64,000 nucleotides of DNA from Protonemura montana (GCA_947568835.1 OX387603.1:27800651-27864650); one strand, 5' to 3'; numbered from the stretch's first letter, positions 33,400 through 45,385 are shown. Made by a program: numbers and translations. The notes: a model not told the origin generated them from the sequence alone.

Positions 33400-33840
33400 T
33401 TGTTTCGCTCCACGCAAAGGAGCAAACACACGCCGTCGCCTCTATGCTGGACATTCCGTGACAGGGTGCTTTTTTCGCTCCACGCAAAGGAGCAGACACT
33501 CGCCGTCGCCTCTGTGCTGGACATTCCGTGACAGGGTGCTTGTTTTGCTTTACGCAAAAAAGCGGACACTTGCCGTCGCCTCTGTGCTGGACATTCCGTG
33601 ACAGGGCGCTTGTTTCGCTCCACGCAAAGGAGCTGACACTCGCCGTCGCCTCTGTGCTGGACATTCCGTGACAGGGTGCTTGTTTCGCTCCACGCAAAGG
33701 AGCGGACACTTGCCGTCGCCTCTGTGCTGGACATTCCGTGACAGGGTGCTTGTTTCGCTCCACGCAAAGGAGCGGACACTTGCCGTCGCCTCTGTGCTGG
33801 ACATTCCGTGACAGGGTGTTTGTTTCGCTCCACGCAAAGG
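33400..33840. repeat. 70-bp promoter-proximal minisatellite, seven units (copy B)
   Basis: CACGCAAAGG recurs at 33411, 33481, (diverged) 33551, 33621, 33691, 33761 and 33831, exactly 70 bases apart. The array begins about 85 bases upstream of the TATA box. Open frames through it are an artefact of repetition. Copy A has only three heads of the same unit. Confidence 0.9.
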
Positions 33841-34439
33841 AATCAAGTGTAAATCTTTGCTGGGTGCGAACATAATTTTGGTCCAGGTAACTTATTTTAA
33901 AAGAATCGGCAAGCTCAGACGATATTTATTACTATTACTGAAAGGATAATATCTTTAAACACGATACTCCGCGCCTATTCAAAGCCGAGAAACTCGTTTT
34001 GCTTTGGTGCCGGTCGCAACTGGTGGTCGCCCGGAAACCAGTCCAAGGGTCACCAGTTTACTCTGCAGACAAAAAAAGCAACAATTTCACTTTCCGTGTT
34101 ATAATATCTTACAGGACTAAACGAGAGGTCCTCGCAGATTATAGAGTTCATTGATCTTGATGAACTCTGAAATGTGTTTGGTACACCGGCGCCGTTGATT
34201 GCTGTTAAAACAAGTGATAATAAAATTAATGCGAAATATCTGCTTCAACTGAATATGACCTACGTTGTGGTAACTGAAGAAACGCTTCCTCTACATCGAT
34301 TTCAATATTATGACATAGACATGTTTGGTGTTTGGCTGAGCGCAGCGAGCGCAGTGAGCTTAGCGGAGACTTAATTTGCAGTTTGTAAGACGATGTTTTA
34401 ATAATTTAACTTGGCTGTCAGTGTATGGTTTTTACTTTT

Positions 34440-34507
34440 GAAACTTGAGTGATCGTCATACTCATGACCTGTTTTGTTCAGCAGAGAGGTTGGAGGAATT
34501 AAATAAA
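34440..34507 (+). mobile_element. 5S-SINE, left half, split by a later insertion
   Basis: CATGACCTGTTTTGTTCAGC and AGAGAGGTTGGAGGAAT match the SINE unit. The element resumes at 38,498 with the adjoining SINE body, so 34,508-38,497 was inserted into it. Confidence 0.65.
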
Positions 34508-37500
34508 GTAGGGGCTAGTTGTTACAATTTCGACGTTTGATTTTTTTGTGGACATTTAACAGAATTTTCATGGATTTTAAATTTGGCAATGGATTTGCAC
34601 ATCTTTTGACTAATAGAAATAATTTTTATAACATTGATAATTCTTTTAAAAGACACGTGATAACGTAAAATTTCCCTAATTGTTAAGTGTCACTTAACCA
34701 CTTGTCGGGGCAAGTTGTTACAGTACCTAGTTAATAGGGGAAAAATAAAAATGAGCTGGTTATAAATAATGTTTATTAGATAATGCATATGAGGGTTTAT
34801 TTTTTAAGTGAAATGTTATATTTACCGAATCAACATTCAACTGTATCAATCCTTACTTGCAAAGTACACAATTAATCTCTGGTGTGAATACAATACACTT
34901 CACATGCGCCCAAGCCGAACACTGAATGCACTGAATCCAGTCTAGTTCTGCGAGGCCTGATTTGGAGAAGAGTTGAGAACAGACAAAACAAACGCAGTCA
35001 TCGTCGTCCTCCTCCGGAGGAAAGTTTTCGTTGACGTCCGTTGGCGCTTTTCGCTTCTTATCTCATATTATGTCAATATGTCAATGTTCCTCCTATAAAT
35101 TCGCATTTTATAACCTGGAGATCTAATGGAAACAATCATATTATATTTTGTACAAACGGAATATGAAACCCAAAAAATAAATCCAGCGTAAAATAGAAAA
35201 GGTAGTGTCCCATAACCTCACATCATATCCAGACCCACACAAAAAATGAACTGTAACAACTTGCCCCAGTAGCACTTCAATTACATTAGTGCTATTATTT
35301 CACGACCTATTTGAATATCAGCCCGGTAATAACTATTGGCATTACAAGAAAATGTGGGGCTAACAGGTAACACAACTCATTTGGGGATTGCATTAAAATT
35401 TAACAGCTAGGAAGGAAAAAAGAAAAAAATTATATCTTGCCTCGTGGTGTTCAAATCGTTTTATCTCCAATTATTTCCGTACTTCGGCGCTTCGGACTAG
35501 TTTTGCAGTTTCAGACTGACGAGCGACCTAATAGCTATCACTGATATTAATGACACCGCGATATTTCAAATCCCCTATTTTTAAAGTCGATTATAACAAC
35601 TTGTCCCTGTAACAACTTGCCCCTGTAATAACTAGCCCCTGTAACAACTTGCCCCTGTAACAACTAGCCCCTGTAACAACTAGCCCCTGTCACAACTAGC
35701 CCCTGTAACAACTAGCCCCTGTAACAACTAGCCCCTGTAACAACTAGCCCCTGTCACAACTAGCCCCTGTAACAACTAGCCCCTGTAACAACTTGCCCCT
35801 GTAACTACTAGCCCCTGTAACAACTAGCCCCTGTACAACTAGCCCCTGTAACAACTAGCCCCTGTAACAACTAGCCCCTGTAACAACTAGCCCCTGTCAC
35901 AACTAGCCCCTGTAACAACTAGCCCCTGTAACAACTAGCCCCTGTAACAACTACCCCTTGTAACAACTTGCCCCTGTAACAACTAGCCCCTGTCACAACT
36001 AGCCCCTGTAACAACTAGCCCCTGTAACAACTACCCCTTGTAACAACTTGCCCCTGTAACAACTAGCCCCTGTCACAACTAGCCCCTGTAACAACTAGCC
36101 CCTGTAACAACTAGCCCCTGTAACAACTAGCCCCTGTAACAACTAGCCCCTGTCACAACTAGCCCCTGTAACAACTAGCCCCTGTAACAACTTGCCCCTG
36201 TAACTACTAGCCCCTGTAACAACTAGCCCCTGTACAACTAGCCCCTGTAACAACTAGCCCCTGTAACAACTAGCCCCTGTAACAACTAGCCCCTGTAACA
36301 ACTTGCCCCTGTAACAACTAGCCCCTGTAACAACTAGCCCCTGTAACAACTAGCCCCTGTAACAACTAGCCCCTGTAACAACTTGCCCCTGTAACAACTA
36401 GCCCCTGTAACAACTAGCCCCTGTAACAACTTGCCCCTGTAACAACTAGCCCCTGTAACTACTAGCCCCTGTAACAACTAGCCCCTGTAACAACTAGCCC
36501 CTGTAACAACTTGCCCCTGTAACAACTTGCCCCTGTAACAACTAGCCCCTGTAACAACTAGCCCCTGTAACAACTTGCCCCTGTAACAACTAGCCCCTGT
36601 AACAACTTGCCCCTGTAACAACTTGCCCCTGTAACAACTAGCCCCTGTAACAACTAGCCCCTGTAACAACTAGCCCCTGTAACAACTTGCCCCTGTAACT
36701 ACTAGCCCCTGTAACAACTTGCCCCTGTAACAACTTGCCCCTGTAACAACTAGCCCCTGTAACAACTAGCCCCTGTAACAACTAGCCCCTGTAACAACTT
36801 GCCCCTGTAACAACTAGCCCCTGTAACAACTTGCCACTGTAACAACTAGCCCCTGTAACAACTAGCCCCTGTAACAACTAGCCCCTGTAACAACTAGCCC
36901 CTGTAACAACTAGCCCCTGTAACAACTAGCCCCTGTAACAACTAACCCCTGTAACAACTAGCCCCTGTAACAACTTGCCCCTGTAACAACTTGCCCCTGT
37001 AACAACTAGCCCCTGTAACAACTAGCCCCTGTAACAACTAACCCCTGTAACAACTAGCCCCTGTAACAACTAGCCCCTGTAACAACTAGCCCCTGTAACA
37101 ACTTGCCCCTGTAACAACTTGCCCCTGTAACAACTAGCCCCTGTAACAACTAGCCCCTGTAACAACTAGCCCCTGTAACAACTTGCCCCTGTAACAACTA
37201 GCCCCTGTAACAACTTGCCCCTGTAACAACTAGCCCCTGTAACAACTAGCCCCTGTAACAACTAGCCCCTGTAACAACTAGCCCCTGTAACAACTAGCCC
37301 CTGTAACAACTAGCCCCTGTAACAACTAGCCCCTGTAACAACTAGCCCCTGTAACAACTAGCCCCTGTAACAACTAGCCCCTGTAACAACTAGCCCCTGT
37401 AACAACTTGCCCCTGTAACAACTAGCCCCTGTAACTACTAGCCCCTGTAACAACTTGCCCCTGTAACAACTAGCCCCTGTAACAACTAGCCCCTGTAACA

Positions 37501-38497
37501 ACTTGCCACTGTAACAACTAGCCCCTGTAACAACTAGCCCCTGTAACAACTTGCCACTGTAACAACTAGCCCCTGTAACAACTAGCCCCTGTAACAACTA
37601 GCCCCTGTAACAACTAGCCCCTGTAACAACTTGTCCCTGTAACAACTAGCCCCTGTAACAACTAGCCCCTGTAACAACTAGCCCCTGTAACAACTAGCCC
37701 CTGTAACAACTAGCCCCTGTAACAACTAGCCCCTGTAACAACTTGCCCCTGTAACAACTAGCCCCTGTAACAACTGGCCCCTGTAACAACTAGCCCCTGT
37801 AACAACTAGCCCCTGTAACTACTAGCCCCTGTAACAACTTGCCCCTGTAACAACTAGCCCCTGTAACAACTAGCCCCTGTAACAACTTGCCCCTGTAACA
37901 ACTTGCCCCTGTAACAACTAGCCCCTGTAACAACTAGCCCCTGTAACAACTAGCCCCTGTAACAACTAGCCCCTGGAACAACTTGCCCCTGTAACAACTA
38001 GCCCCTGTAACAACTTGCCCCTGTAACAACTTGCCCCTGTAACAACTGGCCCCTGTAACAACTAGCCCCTGTAACAACTAGCCCCTGTAACAACTAGCCT
38101 CTGTAACAACTGGCCCCTGTAACAACTTGACCCTGTAACAACTTGCCCCTGTAACTACTAGCCCCTGTAACAACTAGCCCCTGTAACAACTTGCCCCTGT
38201 AACAACTAGCCCCTGTAACAACTAGCTCCTGTAACAACTGGCCCCTGTAACAACTTGCCCCTGTAACAACTAGCCCCTGTAACAACTAGCCCCTGTAACA
38301 ACTTGCCCCTGTAACAACTGGCCCCTGTAACAACTAGCCCCTGTAACAACTAGCCCCTGTAACAACTTGCCCCTGTAACAACTTGCCCCTGTAACAACTA
38401 GCCCCTGTAACAACTGGCCCCTGTAACAACTAGCCCCTGTAACAACTAGCCCCTGTCAAAACTTGCCCCTGTAACTACTAGCCCCAGTCTCCCCTAC
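34508..38497. mobile_element. Putative DNA transposon carrying the 16-bp satellite
   Basis: The left end reads GTAGGGGCTAGTTGTTACA. The right end, reverse-complemented, reads GTAGGGGAGACTGGGGCTAG then TAGTTACAG. The termini are therefore inverted and share the satellite motif. Two more motif copies face each other inside (34,707-34,723 GGGGCAAGTTGTTACAG; 35,251-35,267 CTGTAACAACTTGCCCC). No transposase frame and no clear target duplication. The superfamily is not assigned. Confidence 0.5.
35591..38486. repeat. 16-bp satellite, about 180 units
   Basis: Unit TAACAACTAGCCCCTG, alternating with a TTGCCCC variant and rare substitutions or 1-base deletions. Frames such as LLQGLVVTGASCYRGK arise because three units make 48 bases; they are not genes. 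Confidence 0.97.
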
Positions 38498-38765
38498 ACG
38501 ATTTCAATGCACCTCGTTTATCATTATCAACCTCTTGACAGCATGGATTTGTGGAGAGATCCTGTTATTTGAGTTGTACCGTTCTTCGGAAGGGACGATA
38601 AGCCGGTGGTCCGCATGGCAGGCGCCTAGCTTCCCCTCCTCCCTTCTTAATTAGGTTAGGTTCATCATCTTTCTCATAACTCGCTCAACATTAGACTGCA
38701 GGGCCGCAGGGCCCGATGTCAAAACACTGCGTCTCACAAGCAACACAAATCAATCAATCTGCAAC
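38498..38765 (+). mobile_element. 5S-SINE, right half
   Basis: TCATTATCAACCTCTTGACA and GCATGGATTTGTGGAGAG match the SINE body at 6,330. It ends GATGTCAAAACACTGCGTCT with AATCAATCAATC. Confidence 0.75.
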
Positions 38766-39084
38766 TTGATACCCACACATGGCCCTTGCGGTGGGTTTTA
38801 GTCCTGATTTTAGGCGGTATTTTTAATTTATATTATTTTATTTCTATTTATTAATAAACAGCCCAATAGCTTCAATAGAGATAAAAGTTTTCAACTAGAT
38901 AGAGCATGGGGAACAATTTTACAACAGAAAAATGGAATAGAGAATATCAGTGAGGAGGCAGAAGATGTCAGCACAAAGGATCCTGAAGAAAATATTTGGG
39001 TAGGTAGATTAAGAACTAAACGTAATGAATAAGGAAATTTTGATCATATCACATAAAGTTTGGATAACCTCGAAAAATTGGCGT
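38766..39084. other. No feature recognised
   Basis: AT-rich spacer between a 5S-SINE and a Penelope-like terminal repeat. Confidence 0.4.
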
Positions 39085-39440
39085 TTTTTCCATACACATA
39101 ATTGGTTAGTTTGTAAAAAACGTCAATTTTTCGGGATTTTATTTCAGAAAATACAAAATAAGTTAGTTTTTGAGTTATTGACCCTGATTATTTTATTTAG
39201 ATGCATCTAGAAAGCTTCAACTAAGTAATTTTTATTATTTTGTGTGGTTCTTTTGTTATCGGAAAATTGTCAGGACTGCTCTTACCCTTGAAGAAGTAAC
39301 AGGTACACGTTAAGAAACATCGGGAAATTTAGTAGCCATTTACTTAGCATTCAAAACCCAGTTAAAATAGTTTTTGTCAAAACTAGTGCCAAGGTTACAT
39401 CAAGTAGACATGAGTCTAAAAACAATCACAATCTCGTTTT
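39085..39440 (+). mobile_element. Penelope-like terminal repeat, solo
   Basis: Shares GTTTTTTCCATACACATAAT and GGGATTTTATTTCAGAAAAT, then AGAAACATCGGGAAATTTAG and TTTACTTAGCATTCAAAACC, with 21,290-21,610. No RT follows. Confidence 0.65.
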
Positions 39441-40185
39441 TATTAAAATTGTTGGTTATAGGTGAAAAAAACCCTTAATATCTCTACTTATTTTCAAATA
39501 TTTGAAAATCTGTTAAAGAATTGAAAAAATTAAAATTAAACGCGCTCTTTACAAAGCCAACATTTTAGCGCATTTTTTATTCAAGTTTAAGTTCAAGTCT
39601 TTGTATTGTCTTTGTCTTATTTCACAATATAATATCGACATTGTCCAGATAGGTACATACGTACATATATCTACAATCATGTTTCACTATTTATATCAAG
39701 TCACGAGTTTGCTCATTCACATTTTCTTCCTCTTTTTTTATACTCTCTCCAATCTTTAGTTGATAAGTATTAAAATGTGTCAATATTAAAGAATGCTGTT
39801 TTTAATAAAATACTTCTCACTTGACTTCTTAACTGTTTGGCATGTTTTATATAGGGTTGCACGCTCTAATGGAAAAAATTCGATTTAAAAGTGCTCTGTC
39901 TATGAGTTGGTATGCAAAATGAACAGTTGTTTCGTTTCAATCTTTTGAAGGTTGGATTGTGTTGAGAGTTTGAGTTTATGTCGGTAATTAAGTACAAGTG
40001 ATTCCAGTATCAAAACACACGGTATGGTCAAAATCTTTTTGTTAATAAAGACATTCCGGTAAGAGTCTGTTTTTTTTTTATTCCAGTGATTGGTCATAGT
40101 GGTCTTTTTTGGAATAAAAATACCCTTTTAAGTAACAAATTTGAGTGGGCCCAAACTGTGTTGCCAGAAGTCGCATTTAACTGAA
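39441..40185. other. No feature recognised
   Basis: AT-rich sequence without coding potential, transposon ends or arrays that I can identify. Confidence 0.4.
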
Positions 40186-40189
40186 AATA

Positions 40190-41300
40190 TGCGTGGACCA
40201 CTTATTTAAATTTAAATTTTGACCCGACATCTCTCAGTTTGAAAAGAACGCTGCATGAAGTGAGCAGCTTGCCCCACAGGTACTTTTCGTGTTCGTTACA
40301 TTTCCAGTTTTCGTCAAGTACACCTGGGAACTTGGCATGAGTTGCAGTAGCCACTGGTCTTTTATCAGTTTCGAGATCGATTTATTCTTCTAGCTTGTTT
40401 CTTTCGAACTGGATAATGTTTGTTTTGTCAACGTTTAATGTGAGTTCATTGGCAGCAAACCAGTTAAGTAGCCTTTCATCAGTGGCCTCTCCTCTGGTTT
40501 TGAGGCCAAGTCTATTTCGCTCTTTTATAAACGCCGTTGTGTCATCAGCAAACATGATAAGCTCGGTCCCGATCACAAAATCAGGCAAATCGTTAATATA
40601 TATTAAGAATAATAGAGGACCCAAGATAGAGCCTTGAGGAATTCCTACGTATATGTGAGTCTATGAAGATTTAGTGGTTTCTCCGTCTCTGGTAGTTAAA
40701 TCTACAGTTTTTGCAAAAACTATTTGAACTGGGTTTTAAAAGATAGGCAACAAATAAATCTACAATTTATTGCATGTCTTTTAAATACGAAGACATCCAA
40801 GAATTAGCAATTCCTCTGATTCCACATTTTGCTAGTTTATCACCTACTCAAAATTCTATGACCAACACAGTCAAACGCTTTACCGCAAGACAAACCTAGC
40901 GCTAGAAATGTGTTATCAATTGCTGAGAGTACCTATCTAGTGGACGAGATTGATGAATGGGTGAATTGTTGACTTACCAAGTTAAATCCGAATTGAACAT
41001 CCGATAAAATATTGTTCTGATTGATAAAAGTATTCACACGATTAAAAATAGCTCGTTTTAAAATATTTGAGAACGTGGGTAATATTGCGATCGGTCTGTA
41101 GTTAGAGGGTTTCGTAATTTTTTCCTTTTTTTTAATATTTGTGTTATTTTTGCTTGTTTGAAAAGATCGGAAAATATGCCATTTCCATTTATTTATTGCA
41201 CATTAGAGTCAACGGCCCGAGTAATTTGTGGCTAACATTTTTTATAACCTCGGGCTGAATGTCCGAAAATATCTTTACTTGATGTAGACGTCCGTTCGTT
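40190..41300 (-). mobile_element. LINE reverse transcriptase fragment, broken
   Basis: Minus strand: KPSNYRPIAILPTFSNILKR, LSDVQFGFNLVSQQFTHSSI, then GPLLFLIYINDLPDFVIGTE, LIMFADDTTAFIKERNR and NELTLNVDKTNIIQFERNK (40,624-40,382). This covers RT motifs from the fingers through the FADD catalytic box, with stops between. Jockey/CR1-like. Confidence 0.75.
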
Positions 41301-41384
41301 GATGAGATAGCACCTCATTTTCGGTCACTGGTTTTAAAAATATGGATTTTCCTGTTACCTTTATGTGGCTAGTAATCAGTGGTT

Positions 41385-41835
41385 AATTTGTAACGATAAG
41401 GTGAGTACGCTCTCAATTTAATCCAGGTGCTGTTCTAGATCGTGTGTTTTCTTGAGGAGGGGCGTGGGGGGGGGGGGGGGAGAAGCTGTGCCAAAAGGCG
41501 AAAATCATTGAAACAATTTCTATACTCTCGCTATGCTTTGTCGGCGCTGCCTGACAAAGGCTAGCGTTGCCTGAGCTTAGCTAAGCTTAGCCTTGCTGTC
41601 GCTTTGCGTAGTCATAATTATGAGCGAGTGTATTTGGTATTTATTTCTCAGAATTTTAAGATTCTACCTACGTTCTGCTGAATGCCATTTCCAAATACAA
41701 TTTTCACCAACACTTAAAAATAACGTGTGTTTCTTGAATTTAAATGTAGAGTTGACTAAACTTTTCCCGGAATGAGTGATCGACGTACACTATTGGAAGA
41801 AAAGGTGCGTGAGCACAAAATAACCACTGTTAGTA
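41385..41835. repeat. Dispersed repeat shared with intron 3 of the CTLD genes
   Basis: TCTCGCTATGCTTTGTCGGC, GCGTAGTCATAATTATGAG and ACTTTTCCCGGAATGAGTGA also occur at about 2,950-3,360. A shorter piece is at 30,060-30,350. Likely an unnamed transposon. Contains a poly-G tract at 41,467. Confidence 0.55.
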
Positions 41836-41934
41836 ATATTATCCGTTATCACGGGATTAACTTTCGGGCATTCAGCATGAGAAGGCTTTCAGTGATTTGA
41901 TGTTCAATGGCTAAAGATAAATTTAGAAGGGGAG

Positions 41935-42070
41935 CTCGACTGGAAAAATGTGCGACCGAACCGGGATACAAACCCGGGATCTCTCAATTGCCGATCGGGT
42001 GCTCTACCATCCATCGCTTCCTGGTTTCAGCTCCCTAGTGGAATCACCAGAAAAATCTAAAACCCTTTAA
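41935..42070 (-). mobile_element. tRNA-derived SINE fragment
   Basis: The reverse complement reads GAGCACCCGATCGGCAATTG, then GGGTTTGTATCCCGGTTCGG, the anticodon arm and B box of a tRNA-like head. The flank CCTGGTTTCAGCTCCCTAGT matches the element at 62,000. Confidence 0.65.
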
Positions 42071-42639
42071 AGATCAGGTTTTCAGTTAAGTTGAAATTCA
42101 AACTCGCATAGAAGAACAAGCAAATTTTCTCTGAAAGTTTAATCAGCAAGGGTTCAAAGCTCTTTGTGACATGCGATGATCTTGCAAAGGTCATGGTCAA
42201 AAATTTGTTGCCAGCTAAATATTATTTAAATTGCAAATTATTGGAATTAAGTTTGAATTTTGGAAGTTGAACTTTTTTACTGAGAAAGCTCAGTTATTGC
42301 GACCGCTCAGAGCGAGCAATTTCATTTTCAGTTTATCCCAACTTTGTTTAATTTAAAATACATCAGACCATCTACCCCAAACGTATTGGACACTTTTTGA
42401 AATTGCAGAAACAAAAAAAGGGGAATAAAAATTCCCGGAAGAGATTGGAGAAAACCCTTATTTTCCATTTCCTCTTGCTACCAAGTAACTAAAGTACGCC
42501 ACTGGCGCGTGCGTAATGCTCACCACAATTGAAACGGAGGCTTTCCTGCGTGGGAAATCTCGAGGGTTGTGCAATTTTCCGATGATATCTTCCGTCCCAC
42601 CACGCGTAGTTGGTACTTGCCGTGGCATCAATCAAAACC

Positions 42640-42790
42640 AAATCTTCTCATTTATAAGAAAGGACCTTCATTTGCAGGCTGCCTATTTTACAAAGCTCTA
42701 CCATCAGAACTGAAAGATAAGAATTGATGTGATTTCAACCGAAGACTTAAGAATTATCTCATTGAACATTGTTTTTAAACTATTGACGAG
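42640..42790 (+). mobile_element. LINE 3' end
   Basis: GCLFYKALPSELKDKN then CDFNRRLKNYLIEHCF: the LYxxLPxxLK...F...LK.YL ending of many LINE ORF2 proteins. Confidence 0.45.
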
Positions 42791-43094
42791 TTTTTAATCA
42801 CCCATACAAATACAAATACAAAATGTGAAAAGTGACAAATGTAACAATTCCTCAAAACACAATGTGCTTCTGTGGAAATAAAATAAAATAATAAACTACA
42901 TCCCGGGGGCACCGAAGGCACCGCTTGCGTTTCGAAGAGCGGCATCGTACACAAATTGTTCTCAAATTTTTATGGTTTTTAGACTCATGCTCCTTGCTTT
43001 TTTGTTTATTTTGTATACCTTTAAAGTCAAAACAGTATACACTAAATTCCTTCATTACATGTAACATTATTTTGTAAAGAGTTTGTAACTCTAG

Positions 43095-43715
43095 GCTCGT
43101 GGTTAGCTCGTGGTTAGCTCGTGGTCAGCTCGTAGTGAGCTCGTGGTGAGCTCGTGGTGAGCTCGTGGTGAGCTCGTGGTGAGCTCGTGGTGAGCTCGTG
43201 GTGAGCTCGTGGTGAGCTCGTGGTGAGCTCGTGGTGAGCTCGTGGTGAGCTCGTGGTGAGCTCGTGGTGAGCTCGTGGTCAGCTCGTGGTGAGCTCGTGG
43301 TGAGCAAGCTTGTGGTGAGCTCGTGGTGAGCTCGTGGTGAGCAAGCTAGTGGTGAGCAAGCTCGTGGTGGGCAAGCTCATGGTGAGCAAGCTCGTGGTGA
43401 GCAAGTTCGTGGTGGGCAAGCTCGTGGTGAGCTCGTGATGAGCTCGTGGTGAGCTCATGATGAGCTCGTGGTGAGCAAGTTCGTGGTGGGCAAGCTCGTA
43501 GTGAGCTCGTGGTGAGCTCGTGGTGATCTCATGATGAGCTCGTGGTGAGCTCGTGGTGAGCTCGTGGTGAGCTCGTGGTGAGCTCGTGGTGAGCAAGCTT
43601 GTGGTGAGCTCGTGGTGAGCTCGTGGTGAGCTCGTGGTGAGCTCGTGGTGAGCTCGTGGTGAGCTCGTGGTGAGCTCGTGGTGAGCTCGTGGTGAGCTTG
43701 TGGTGAGCTCGTGGT
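43095..43715. repeat. 11-bp satellite GTGGTGAGCTC, about 56 units
   Basis: Regular 11-bp units with interspersed GAGCAAGCTC and GGGCAAGCTC variants in the middle. Minus-strand frames (HHELTTSSPRA) are repeat artefacts, as 33 bases make three units. Confidence 0.95.
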
Positions 43716-43779
43716 GATGTATATCAGCATTTTACAAGAGGATCTAACAACATTTATGTAACGAAAAATAGATTATAAA

Positions 43780-43990
43780 TTACAGACAACTGCCGAATTT
43801 ATGCAGGCTCATTATTATATAACTAACTGCCAGTGGAGTTAAAAAATCTAATAGGCTACAAATTTAAAGATTGTCTAAAACTTTATCTGCTGACCAAATG
43901 CTACTACAAAGTGAAAGAATTCCAAATACTGACGTGCCAATATCATGTACTGTGATCAAATAAGGCTGAATGAATATATTATTATTATTA
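43780..43990 (+). mobile_element. LINE 3' end beside the 11-bp satellite
   Basis: LPVELKNLIGYKFKDCLKLY then LLTKCYYKVKEFQ, ending in ACTGACGTGCCAATATCA and an ATT microsatellite. Same family as 10,440-11,350. Confidence 0.6.
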
Positions 43991-43999
43991 TTATTATTA

Positions 44000-44930
44000 G
44001 GTTTTAGTCAACGGTCAACCACCCTCTGACCGGTCACTTCGGTCCAAACACCGGTTCTCGTAAAACAGGTACCTATTAAACGGACGATCGGAGCAGTTAT
44101 TTTAGGTAATTGATTGCACTCGAGAGTCAAGATGTTGTGTGGGTTTTTCTTACAGCGCCTTCTTCGCGTCAGCTGTTCAGCTTTGTTCGATTGTCATCGC
44201 AAATGCCGACTCTTGGTCCACGGATGTAAAATGGCAGTAAATAACAGGTTGGTTGTCACTTCTTTAAACTCTGTTGAAATTGTAAATAAACATTCAAGAT
44301 TTCGAACAATGCGCCCGGCAAGACGCGGAAATAACATATTTGTGCATTTGTGCAATGATCGTTAATTTGGTTGATCGTAGACAGCTCAGCTCGATCGACG
44401 ACAATCATCATTCAATTTTTCATAGAGCTCGTAGACCAAAGAATGTCACACCAAGAAAGGAAATTGCTTAAAATCCTAATTATCCCAATGATCGCAAAAT
44501 CTTTCATGTTTTTTTTAAAGATTTCAAGCATTTAAACTTTAATTAGTTTGCGCTGAAATTGAAAACAAGCTGTGTAATTACTGCATACTCCTGTCAGTGG
44601 GTAAAACATCCTTCCAGTGGCTTAACAATTGGTATTTCTGAGTCTATAGGTGAGACTTCGCTGGATCTGCTGCTTCGTTGTAACAGGAAACACGAGAATA
44701 CTGCAGGTTTTCAGAACTTTGCTTACTTTCTTGTCGTCGTCACATTAAAAATTTATTTTTGTTACCTTTTTTTGTGCTCATGGCGTTGAAATCTAGGTTA
44801 TTAACAACACAAACAAACACGAAATAAAACACAGTGCTGATCTCAAACTCACAGCCATCTAACACCGTGGCTCAGTGAGCAGTGAGCACTTTTTCACTAA
44901 CTGTTGTTTCAAAAATCATTTTTCTCACGA
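44000..44930. other. No gene recognised
   Basis: Short frames on both strands lack any pattern I know. No transposon ends identified. Confidence 0.35.
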
Positions 44931-44934
44931 ATGG

Positions 44935-45260
44935 GAAAAATTTTTTAGAAAAACTATTTGAAATGGGTTTTGAATGCTAAGTAAAGGGCTACTAAATTTC
45001 CCGACGTTTCGTAACATGTACTAGTTACTTCTTCAGAGGTTTGAGCAGTTCTGACAATTTTCCGATAACAAAATAACCACATAAAATTATTATCACATCC
45101 CAGTTCCTACATCTAATCAGAAAATGTCATCTACAACCTAAGGTGGTTCTCTTCTCTCGGAGTCTTGCCAATCTATCTACTAACTTCCCACGTTTCTCCC
45201 CATAGAGATTCTTTATGATGGTTTTTAGACTCATGTCTACTTGATTTATCCTTAGCACAA
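44935..45260 (-). mobile_element. Penelope-like terminal repeat, solo, best hammerhead candidate
   Basis: Reverse complement of the 21,290 and 39,085 repeats. On the minus strand it reads CTGAAGA, a hairpin GTAAC...GTTAC, GAAA, CGTC. It also carries GAAGAGAACCACCTTAGGTT and GATTAGATGTAGG, matching the RT region near 21,690, so it extends into coding sequence. Confidence 0.65.
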
Positions 45261-45385
45261 GTTTTTAGAAAAACTATTTGAACTGAGTTTTGAATCCTAA
45301 GTAAAGGGCTACTAAATTTCCCGACGTTTCGTAACATATACTAGTTCTTCAGAGGTTTGAGCAGTCCTGACAATTTGTTTTCATT
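45250..45385 (-). mobile_element. Penelope-like terminal repeat, tandem partial copy
   Basis: A second partial copy directly after 44,935-45,260 in the same orientation. It carries GAAACGTCGGGAAATTTAG and a shortened hairpin (GAACTAGTATATGTTAC). Confidence 0.6.

Noticed and set aside
33357-33873. Three overlapping minus-strand ORFs of 107-158 residues
   Set aside because: They run through the 70-bp minisatellite in different frames with the same peptide repeats, and lie upstream of the TATA box.
35591-38486. CRISPR-like array or repeat-protein gene
   Set aside because: Units are contiguous 16-mers with no spacers, in a eukaryotic context. Open frames follow only from the 48-base three-unit periodicity.
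44114-44365. Plus-strand 83-residue ORF
   Set aside because: No family pattern, no splice support, composition like background.
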